This document shows, in pieces, positions 54,798-64,000 of a stretch of DNA of 64,000 nucleotides. The translations under genes and the position numbers were made by a program. Position 1 is the first letter of the stretch, and each line of letters begins with the position of its first letter. Source of the DNA: Ctena decussata (lineage: Eukaryota; Mollusca; Bivalvia; Lucinida; Lucinidae); assembly GCA_963989385.1 (NCBI GenBank), contig OZ022503.1, forward strand, positions 55,302,858 through 55,366,857, read 5' to 3'. Under the pieces are notes generated by a model that was not told where the DNA came from, did no database searches, and worked only from the letters and a program-made list of their open reading frames with translations.

Positions 54798-55103
54798 AGA
54801 CTGAGGAAGATTGTTTCTACTACATTTTTGTCTCGCTTGCAATGAACAAAAAGTGAGATATAGGTCTTGCTTTTCTGGCATCGGAATTACTGTAATTGGC
54901 CCTTTTAGCGCACTGTGCGCTTAACTTTCTCAAAATGGCGGCAAATACATGTAGTAAGTTACTTTCTTACAAGCGTATATTTCAATGATTTATTATATAT
55001 TGAAAGAAACAAATTTAAAGGTATATCATACGAGAAAAGATGCTTATGGTCATAGAAGGATAGAGAAGCTTAAATTTACAAATGAAAAATGAAAGATTCT
55101 GTA

Positions 55104-56383
55104 CAAGGTTGGCCGGGAAATACCGGTGGCGGGAATTCCCAGTGGTAATTACCGGTAATTACCGTCCTGGGAAATACTCCAAATTTGGGCAAAGTGGGAA
55201 ATACTGGGAAATATGAAATTTTAGAGGGGCTTTTGCTAAAATCTTTTGTCATGTTTCACTTATTTTAAGTTGAAAGCATATATTTCTTATCAGTTATATA
55301 CATATCATGCAAATAAGGTTATAAATTCGAGGATGGTCCATACCAGAGGACACAGCAGATGATTCTTGGTTGTTTCAAAAGCTAAAATTTCAGTTTTGAT
55401 TTCAACTAGCCTTTTAACGTCCTATTTATGAAAAATAACAGGCTGTCAAATCCTTTTTGAACACTTAAGAGTGTTTCAACATTGTATTTCTAACCAAAAG
55501 ATCTTTTATCATTTAGTTCTCATACAAAGGCAGGGGTCAGCCTAGGGTTCTTAGACATGGAGAAGTATTGTGACATTTTCTGAATTTCAAGGAGACGTTT
55601 TATCTGAAATTTTGGGGTTTCTATATGTTTTATACAGTTTGACTTCTCCCTCAGCTCAAAATAAGGAGAATTCAGTCAGTTAGGGAGACAAATTCTCTCA
55701 CCTCTCCCTCTAGGCTGACCCTTGAAAGGTATATACCAAACTGAACTGCAGGTTTACTACAACTATTTTGCCTGGTGTATCACTGCTAATGGCCATGATA
55801 CATGAAGCTTTCTGCAGGCTGGTTTCATCTGTTTCTAAGTTTGATCTGATCATATCAAAATATGACAGAACCCTGTCTATAAAGATAGATCTTCAAAACT
55901 GTGCACAGACTGACAACTATTTTATATAAAAAAAGGGAGTTTGTACCATACTCAAGTTGATTGACCATGCCTTCTTTTGTAAGTAATGACCAAACACCAC
56001 TAAAGGTGTGAAAAATAATTTAATAGTCTTGATTCAACTGACAGGTGATAGGAATGAAGTTACTTTTAATGTCAGTGTGTTATAACAACTGGCTGACAGA
56101 GAGACAACTGAACAAATAGATTGCTCTTCTTTGAAAGCAATTTGATAGCAGAGCTAGAAAAAATATTTTATCAGTATCTTGGTTAGCACTTGATTAAATA
56201 AAAGGAGTTTTTTGCTTAGCATACATAGTTGTATAGGTGTTATAAAATATATTTAAGATTTTCTAGATGGAGTGCAGCCAATTTCCCAGTAATTCCTGGG
56301 AATTACCAGTATTTCTCGGGAATTACCAGTATTTCCCGCCATCCTGGGAAATATGAGTATTTCCCGCCTTTTTGCCAACCTAG
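55104..56383. mobile_element. 1.28-kb hAT-like element with 8-bp target duplications
   Basis: Ends CAAGGTTGGC and GCCAACCTAG; ATTCTGTA flanks both sides (55096-55103 and 56384-56391). Subterminal GGGAAATACCGG, GGTAATTACCGGTAATTACC and ATTACCAGTATTTCCCGCC words occur in both orientations. No transposase is visible; a MITE (55532-55722) sits inside. Confidence 0.85.
55532..55722. mobile_element. MITE with GGGTCAGCCTAG ends
   Basis: AGGGGTCAGCCTAGGGT at the left, CTCTAGGCTGACCCTT at the right; inner TTCTCCCT words. Copy of 17811-17985. Confidence 0.75.
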
Positions 56384-56669
56384 ATTCTGTAGCATTTTTC
56401 AGCTCTTGTAAACTAGCAAACAAAGTGATAAACCAGTGAATATTATGTGCACTTATAGTAATATGCTGCAAAAATTACCATAATGTGCGCTTATAGGAGC
56501 ATGTGCTCTAATTAGGTCGAATACGTTAGGTTTTGTGAAGTTTTCTGTTTTCTCTCCGTTTTTTTTTTACATTTTGCAGACAGGGGAGACAGAATGTTTT
56601 GTAGAATTCTTATCTGGATTTAAGAATTACCATATTCGACCAATTAGCCACACATTGTGCATGGACTTT

Positions 56670-56729
56670 TCATTCTTTAATAGTTTGTAATTCAAATTAA
56701 ATTTGAATTACAAACTGTAAAAGAATGAA
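56670..56729. repeat. 60-base AT-rich palindrome
   Basis: CATTCTTTAATAGTTTGTAA mirrored by TTACAAACTGTAAAAGAATG around TTCAAATTAAATTTGAA. Confidence 0.9.
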
Positions 56730-56999
56730 AATTGAATGCACAATGAATTGGCACCAGAGCTCTAGACTGTTTTTAAAGATTTGTTTATTTATTTATTTTC
56801 TTTTATTTCTCTGTAGATTAGTATGCCTGACATATACTCGTACTCTGAGTAATACTCATATGCATTATACTCTAATATTATTTTTGCTAGAAAAGGCACC
56901 TTAGAGCATTATGTCAACAGTACAGTCTTGGGTCAGTCTGCACATCCATTCTAATTGCTCTGTTTTTTCATGGGGGCCAGTCCAGTTTTCCCCCTGTCA

Positions 57000-57420
57000 A
57001 TTCTGATTTTAGAATATGCCGTAATAGAATATTCCTCTGGCAGTTCTAGTTTTAAAGTAAGCCACCATAGTAGCTTCATGTGCCAATCCTACTTTACTAT
57101 ATGCCATAGAAGTATCTCTCTTTGCCAATTCTTATTAATAGTATAGTCCCCTTTCTCCTGCCAGTTCTGTATTACAATATGCCTTAATAGTATCTCCCCT
57201 TAAACAATTCTAATATGCCATAATAGTAGCTTTCCTTGCCAAATCTATTATTTTACAGTATACCATTATGGTACCTTCTGCCAATTTTATTTTTAGAATA
57301 TGCCTTTACAGAATGCCATTATAGTACCTTCATCTGCCAATTTTCATTTGAGAATATGCCATAATAATAGCTCCCCCACCCCACCCCACCTCTGCCAATT
57401 TTGATTTTAGAATTGGCAGC
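57000..57420. repeat. 55-62 bp degenerate minisatellite
   Basis: Words TAGAATATGCC, CCATAATAGTA and CTGCCAATTYT repeat in that order about seven times, with heavy divergence. Confidence 0.7.
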
Positions 57421-57574
57421 AGGAGTACTAAAACTGGAGTACAAATATGACAGGTTGTGTTCCATAAAAGTATCTCCTGCTGCCATTATTCTGCTTGCTA
57501 TAACTTTTAAATTGACATTGGGACATACTATTATGGCATCTTGTGAGTCACACAGTTTGTGAAACTGAACTACC

Positions 57575-57710
57575 CCCTCTCCCTCCCCCCCCCCCCGCCC
57601 CTCTTCCCCAATGCTATTGATGACCCCAGTTCCTCCTACCCCCCCCCCCCCCCCACCAATGCTATTGCTGACCTCAGTTCCCCCCACCCCCTCCCCTTCC
57701 CCCTGGTCCT
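57575..57710. repeat. poly-C tracts
   Basis: Two C runs of 10 to about 16 bases inside similar ATGCTATTGMTGACC units. The glycine-rich minus-strand open frame across them (57319-57687) is an artefact of C-rich DNA. Confidence 0.85.
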
Positions 57711-58156
57711 AGGGTCCTAGTTTGTTCCTAGTTCCTATCAACAGCAAAGACTCCCATCAGGCTAATTCATGCACATGCTGATCATTGATCAGTCTTCACC
57801 GATCAGTCTGGCAGTATGGTACTTTTTAGCTCTGGTTTATAGAGATGAAAATTTCTGTGACTGAAAATTTATTTCTTTATCAGACTAAGTAATTTTTCTT
57901 ATTTCACTGAATCAACAATATATTTTGTTTATTCGCACACTATATTATGCTGAAGAATCTTGAAAAGGTGGCCACTTACAAAATGTGGCACCTTGATTGA
58001 CTCTGCTTTTTTTCTTTTAGTAATATATACTCCTTTCTGTATGATATTTATATTACATTTAAATGATATACTTGTCAATATAAAAATTATCAATATGAGA
58101 TTCATTTCATTTAAATAAGTTTTAATGTACCAGTTTGATTGTTTGTGCCTAATAAT

Positions 58157-58326
58157 TTGAGCCCTGACATGACAAAATCAATAAAGTGGCATATGCACCC
58201 AGCTAAGACTCAGCCTGGGCATCAGCCCAGTTTGAACAGAGCCTTTGCTCTGCACTATGCCCAGGCTAACCTTAGTCTTCGCTGGGCACACATGCCACTT
58301 CGCTGGTTTTGTGGTGTCACGGCTCA
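58157..58326. mobile_element. family A MITE, internally deleted
   Basis: TTGAGCCCTGACATGACAAA at the left, GTGGTGTCACGGCTCA at the right; only 170 bases, with the loop region missing. Confidence 0.8.
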
Positions 58327-58359
58327 TTTATTGGCAATCAACATTCTTTTACTGGAGAA

Positions 58360-58660
58360 GCTTAAGGGGTATGGGTATACCTCCATGTCATTTAGCCATT
58401 TTTTCAAAAGAAGACACCTTTTGTGACTTCCGTTTTGCTTCCCTGGACAATGAACCACTTCCAAAAGGATGTCTACTCTTAACAGAAAGAATTTGCTCCT
58501 ACAGGAGCAAATTCTCTCCTTTAAGAGTTGACCTCAATTGTGTCTACTCTTAAAGGAAAGAGTTTAGCAAAAGCTTTCCTTTAAGAGTTGACCCCTATTG
58601 AGAAGGCATGCAAATAAGAAAATGGTAGAGTTGCTTCCCCTGAAAGTGTACCCAGTCACC
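58360..58660. mobile_element. family D MITE with duplicated hairpin
   Basis: Hairpin AGAATTTGCTCCTACAGGAG CAAATTCT is followed by a second, CTCTTAAAGGAAAGAGTTTA / AAAGCTTTCCTTTAAGAG. TACCTCCATGTCATTTAGCC and TTCCCCTGAAAGTGTACCCA mark the ends. Confidence 0.8.
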
Positions 58661-58895
58661 GTCAGACAGGTTTTCTAGTTGTTTGATTCATATCATCTTG
58701 CTCTTGTTGTTAATTATATGATGACTACGTTTTCTAAATACATGTATGATGATTGTTAAATGATATTTTTTGCTTTTTCTGTTAATTCCAGGATTTTACG
58801 TTGTACATATGATGATTGTTTAAGATATTTTTTGAGCTTCTTGTTAATTATATGGTATCATAATATACATACCTTATGAGGAATGCCAATGATAT

Positions 58896-59133
58896 TTGAG
58901 CCATGACACAAGAAAACCAACATATTGGTTGTGCCTTCAGTGCAGACTCAGATCAGCCTGGGCATCGGCCTAGTCTGATCAGTCTTCGCTGTCCACATGG
59001 AGGTAGCTTGGATCCTTAGCTAGCCTTTAAGTGCAAAGCGAAGACTCTGATCAGATCAGGCGGATGCCCAGGCTGATCTGAGTCTGCAGTTTGCGCACAA
59101 CCACTTTGTTGGTTTTCTTGTGTCGTGGCTCAT
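58896..59133. mobile_element. family A MITE
   Basis: TTGAGCCATGACACAAGAAA at the left, TCTTGTGTCGTGGCTCA at the right; both arms intact, 238 bases. Confidence 0.9.
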
Positions 59134-59569
59134 TTTACTTCACCAAGTGCCATACTAAGACCATGTACAAAGTTGAAAGCTCTATCATTTTCAAGAATTA
59201 TACGGCTTGTTTTATTTTAGAGTGTATTTCTGTATCTTGTCAAATTTTTAGACTCATATCTGGCCATGAACTTGCTGTTTATCAAAAATTAGGCATATAC
59301 AAACACTGCATACCCAGATCAGGCTGCTATTCAGTCTGATCAGTCTCATTATGTTTAAAGGATAGGCATAAAAGGGAAATAAAGGGAAAGACCTAAGAAA
59401 AAGAAACTGAGAACTTAAAAAATTCTTGTTGATTTCAAAACCTTTGTATGCTACTTCAGAAATGCCTTTGTGTTTTGCCATGTTTTGGTGGAACAAGAGG
59501 TATAATAGTTACCGTAACTCGTTCCATGAGCATTAATACATGATTAAAGGTACTTATACCATGAGCAGG

Positions 59570-59940
59570 GCGTGAAGACACAGACTGGGTTACCAGTCAG
59601 GAAATTAGTCACTGATCAGGGAAAGTTGGAAAGAACTTGAAAAGAGTTGAAAAGTCAGGGAATTTGAAAAGTAATGACTATGGCAGTGTTCTGAAAATAT
59701 ACTGGTACTTATTTTGCTCAAGGGCAAGTGGAGAAAGAATCATGGATGTTCAAGAAAGATAAAGGGAGCAAAGTCTTTCTTTCATGAGTAACACCTAGTT
59801 TTCAAGTGACACCCCCAGCACAGTTCAAAAGAGTACAATCAGCTTTTATAAAAGTATACAAGAAATTGGAAAAAAAAATAGGGAAAATTCTGGAAGAAGG
59901 CACAAAATTTTAAAGTAGCAGAGGAGTGGCAACCCTGCAC
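59570..59940. repeat. GTCAGGGAAA-type repeat, copy 2
   Basis: Shares GGAAAGTTGGAAAGAACTTG, GTCAGGGAATTTGAAAA, TATGGCAGT and GAGTGGCAACCCTG with 44040-44500. Confidence 0.65.
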
Positions 59941-60141
59941 AGATCAGCTTATGCAGTGTATAGCACATTCGCATCAGTCTCTGCTTTTTACTGTGATTTG
60001 AAATTTCTCAGGATTCATGGGCCTTTGGTGCAAACAGCAAGGACTCTAATTAGCCTGCACAAATGTGAAGGCTAATTTGAGTCTTCACTGGTTGTAAATC
60101 CATTAAGATACCTTTTCACATGGAAAGACACAAGTGGTGAT

Positions 60142-60364
60142 TACAGTCAACTCTCAATATCTCAAAGTCAAAATTCAGTCAAAACTGCTGATATCTCAAA
60201 GTAAATTTTCTGGTCCCAGAAAATTTACTTTGAGATATCAGTAGTTTGAGAAAACCAGAGTTGAAATGTAAATGAAAAAAGGGGTTTATGCCCAAACTAT
60301 ATTCTTTCATATAAGAGGTTACTTGAAGATAATTCAGTGTTCGAGATATCGAGAGTTGACTGTA
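60142..60364. mobile_element. pogo/Tigger-type MITE
   Basis: Inverted ends TACAGTCAACTCTCAATATC and GATATCGAGAGTTGACTGTA, the typical Tigger terminal sequence with TA target site. The centre AAAGTAAATTTTCTGG / CCAGAAAATTTACTTT is also palindromic. Confidence 0.9.
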
Positions 60365-60842
60365 TTTCTTCCAAGACTAAACTTTGGAAATTGATGAAAA
60401 GCTTTCAATTTGTGCATAGTCTAAAGCTATCCAGTTATTTACGGCTAATTTTGCAATATTTACATTTGTTACCAATTTACATTGGATATTAATTGTTTAA
60501 GGCTATCGGTATTATAGTATTCGATATTTTGATTTTTAATTAAAAATAAAGTTTTTTTGGTAACTGTGCAGGTGTTTGTTTTCTGTACATTACCCAGCTC
60601 CAGCCACAGTATTTCCAAAAGTGTGGATAATATTCTATATAAGCTGCAATATATAATCTGGCTTCTTCCAATGAAACATCATGCAAATTTGGTGAAGATC
60701 TACTCCTTTGTTCTTCATATCGTGCGGACACCTTATCAATTGGGCACATTCTAAGCTAAAAATATGGTCAAGGTCAGCAAAGCCTAATCAGCCTTATGAC
60801 CTGCAGCTGTCCCAGTTATCTTTGCACATTTTGTGAATTGAT

Positions 60843-60990
60843 TGATTGATTGATTTGTTGCTTTACGTCCACGGTAAACAGCTATGGTCATGTCCGGATG
60901 GTCAGTTAACCTAACCACACTGTTCCTTGGCAGGCTTAGACTTGCTAAGCGGTTAACCAGTACCAAGTGCACATACTTTCGCCAGTAACA
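60843..60990 (-). mobile_element. SINE body, copy 2, head missing
   Basis: Reverse complement of the body at 34430-34560: shares TTACTGGCGAAAGTATGTGC, GTACTGGTTAACCGCTTAG, GTGTGGTTAGGTTAACTGAC and GTTTACCGTGGACGT. A TGATTGATTGATTGAT tail lies at 60838-60853. The tRNA head is absent. Confidence 0.85.
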
Positions 60991-61639
60991 TTTTGGAAAA
61001 TCCAGCCACTGGTTCAAGAGAAAATATGTGGCCAAGCCCTGCAAGTTTGGTGAAAATACACCCACTGCTCGCAGACAGCTCTTTTTTGACTACTTTAGCA
61101 AGCAGGACATATAACTATAGTGATCACTTTCTGGCATCGGCGTGGTCAGCATCGTCAACCATGTTCGCCTACTGCATTTAGCCCAGTTTCTCAGTACCAG
61201 TACTTCCCCAGTAATAGTAAAAGGGAAGAATTTGCATTGCTAAAGATAATTTGCTTTATCTAAGATTGGTAATTTATGAGCAGTCTGATGATCTAAACCT
61301 TCACCACACGCAATGGCATCTGCTAATATAAAGCCAAACCCCCGTTAAGATTCATGTCCCTATGACAAGTCAGTCTTACTTTTAGAACAATTTAGACAAT
61401 TTTACCAGCAGTTTGTAACTGACTCCAGTGCAAAAGAACCAGAATCAGTACTGAAGCACTAAATACTTGGCGGATGACACCTCGGATACAAACATCTTCA
61501 TGAATTTTTCATGGCGCAAAGTCCTTTGAAACTGTTATAGATCTTCAGTTTTATAACTGTCTTATGGTACCGGCATGGGTGCAGCAAGAGTCACAGTCCA
61601 AAAGTCAATCACAGTCTTAAGTCACAGAGTTTTCACAAA

Positions 61640-64000
61640 AAGTAACTAGAAAGTGTGTATGTGAAACACTATGCCCCTAACCATATGCTTGCCACTAAAG
61701 GTGTCTAGCATAGCTTGCTAATTTTATGACAGAATTTGCCCAAAAGTTAATTAAGTGATCTATACCTTAGCCCCTAGCAGTATGCCTAATATGAGTGTCC
61801 TAGCTCTAATGGTATTCCCAGGATGTTGGGAACAAACTTTTATGTAATTTTTTGAAAAAAGGGGGCATATTTCAACAAAATTGGGTCTGCTCATTTTTAT
61901 GGTCTATCCATTTTATAAATATCAAGGCCCCAGCAGTTATTGTTCTTGAGAAATAGACCATCCATAATTAGACCACTCATAATTATGTTTTATACAGATG
62001 AGAAAAAGGGAATAACTGTAAATAATGGAAGCAACTAACATCAGAATGATCAGCACGTCAAATACTAATACATGTAGTATACCAAAAATTAGGGTTCTAG
62101 TTCCAACGGTTCAAAAGTTGGAAAAATGCCAAATTCAGCAAAGGGACATAACTTGCTAATTTTTTGACGGAATTTGCCCAAAAGACAAACAGGTGATCTA
62201 CATCTTAGCCCCTAGCAGTATGCCAAATATGAGCATCCTAGCTCAAACGGTATTTCCAGGATTTTGGGAACTAACTTTCATGTTATTTTTCGAAAAAGGG
62301 GCATAACTCTGTAAGTCCATGTCAGATGGAAAAGAGAAAAAATATGGGTCTGCTCATTTTTTATGGTCTATCCATTTTATTAATATCAAGGCCCCAGCAG
62401 TTATTGTTCTTGAGAAATAGACCACCCATAATTATGTTTTATAGAGATGAGGAAAGGGGAATAACTTTGTCAATAATGAATGCATCATAACACAACCAAC
62501 ATCAGAATGACCAGCACATCAAATACTAATAGTATATCAAAAATTAGGGTTCTAGGTCCAATGGTTCAAAAGTTAGAAAAATGCCAAATTCAACAAAGGG
62601 GCATAACTCAGGCATTTTGACAGAATTTGCCCAAAAGACAAACAGGTGATCTACATCTTAGCCCCTAGCAGTATGCCAAATATGAGCATCCTAGCTCAAA
62701 CGGTATTTCCAGGTTTTTGGGAACAATCATGCATGTAATTTTTTGAAAAAGGGGCATAATTCTGTAAGTACATGTTAGACGGAAAAGAGAAAAAACACGG
62801 GTCTGCTCATTTTATATGGCCAATCAATTTTATTAATATCAAGGCCCTAGCAGTTATTGTTCTTGAGAAATAAACCACCCATAATTATGTTTTATACAGA
62901 TGAGGAAAGGGGAATAACTTTGTCAATAATGAATGCATCATAAAGCAGCCAACATCAGAATGATCAGCACATCAAATACTAATAGTATACCAAAAATTAG
63001 GGCTCTAGGTCCAATAGTTCAAAAGTTGAAAAATGCCAAATTCAACAAAGGGGCATAACTCGGTTATTTTTTTACGGATTTTGCCCAAAAGACAAACAGA
63101 TGATCAACATCTTAGCCCCTAGCAGTATGCCAAATATGAGCATCCTAGCTCAAACGGTATTTCCAGGATTTTGGGAACAAACTTACATGTAATTTTTCTA
63201 AAAAGGGGTATAACTCTGTAAGTCCTGACGGAAAAGCGAAAAAATATGGGTCTGCTCATTTTTTATTGTCTATCCATTTTATTAATATCAAGGCCCCAGC
63301 GGTTATTGTTCTTGAGAAATAGACCACCCATAATTATGTTTTATAGAGATGAGGAAAGGGGAATAACTTTGTCAATAATGAATGCATCATAACACAACCA
63401 AAATCAGAATGATGAGCACATCAAATACTAATAGTATACCAAAAATTAGGGTTCTAGGTCAAACGGTTCAAAAGTTGGAAAAATGCCAAATTCAACAAAG
63501 GGGCATAACTCGGTCATTGTCATGGAATTTGCCCAAAGGTTAATTAGGTGATCTACACCTAAGTCCCTAGCAGTATGCCAAATATGAGCATCCTAGCTCA
63601 AACGGTATTCTCAGGATTTTGGGAACAAACTTCCATGTAATTTTTCGAAAACGGGGCATAATTCTGTAAGTCCATGTTAGACGGAAAAGAGAAAAAACAC
63701 GGGTCTGCTCATTTTATATTGCCAATCAATTTTATTAATATCAAGGCCCCAGCAGTTATTGTTCTTGAGAAATAGACCATCCATAATTATGTTTTATACA
63801 GATGGGAATAACTCTGTCAATAATGAATGCATCATAAAGCAACAAACGTCAGAATGATGAGCACATCAAATACTAATGGCATACCAAAAATTAGGGTTCT
63901 AGGTCAAACTGTTCAAAAGTTGGAAAAATGCCAGATTCAACAAAGGGGCATAACTCGGTCATTTTTTTTTTGGAATTTGCCCAAAAGTTAATCAGGTGAT
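61640..64000. repeat. tandem array, 438-454 bp units, continues past window
   Basis: CTAGCAGTATGCCWAATATG recurs with TATGCC at 61781, 62219, 62672, 63126 and 63574, so five units plus a sixth starting at the edge. Shared words include AAGGGGCATAACT, GTTATTGTTCTTGAGAAATA and CAAATACTAATAGTATA. The first unit is the most diverged. Unlike the 24.6-kb array in sequence but alike in period. No coding frame. Confidence 0.9.

Noticed and set aside
54666..54797. exon 16b as the end of a second, tandem AOAH gene
   Set aside because: No other AOAH exon is found between 52391 and 54666, so a second gene would consist of one exon only; an alternative last exon is simpler.
57319..57687. glycine-rich 122-residue minus-strand protein
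   Set aside because: The composition comes from poly-C tracts and a minisatellite; no signal peptide or domain.

Overview
The window is animal genomic DNA, most probably from a bivalve mollusc. The reasons are one gene broken into many small GT-AG exons across about 48 kb, AT-rich introns packed with short palindromic transposons, and long tandem arrays of a bivalve-like type. Species assignment is inference.

The only cellular gene I can support is a complete plus-strand acyloxyacyl hydrolase (AOAH), the secreted/lysosomal lipase that removes secondary acyl chains from bacterial lipopolysaccharide. Sixteen coding exons between 6608 and 52391 join with consistent reading phase into a 557-residue protein: signal peptide, saposin-B domain with six cysteines, a Ca-binding-like linker, then an SGNH/GDSL catalytic domain with GDS, Gly, GND and DGFH blocks. 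A second terminal exon of exactly the same length, same phase and related sequence lies 2.3 kb downstream (54666-54797). The gene therefore appears able to make two C-termini.

Layout. 1-6540: a SINE on the minus strand, a GATATC-rich tract, and two decayed LINE reverse-transcriptase fragments on the minus strand. 6541-6607: presumed promoter with three E-boxes. 6608-54797: the AOAH gene. Intron 1 holds two TIR transposons side by side. Intron 3 holds a hAT-type MITE and a nested insertion stack. Intron 5 (12 kb) holds a tandem array with a 449-477 bp period inside a larger element that is itself interrupted by a hAT-like element. Intron 7 carries degenerate copies of the start of exon 8. 54798-64000: a 1.28-kb hAT-like element with 8-bp target duplications, minisatellites, MITEs, a pogo/Tigger-type MITE, a SINE copy, and a second tandem array (438-454 bp period) that runs off the window end.

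At least five palindromic MITE families recur through the introns. The commonest (ends GAGCCGCGAC / GTCGCGGCTC) has about a dozen copies, and several lie within 12-40 bp of AOAH splice sites. No functional tRNA, rRNA, CRISPR array or prokaryotic feature was seen. All assignments come from reading the sequence; no database search was run.
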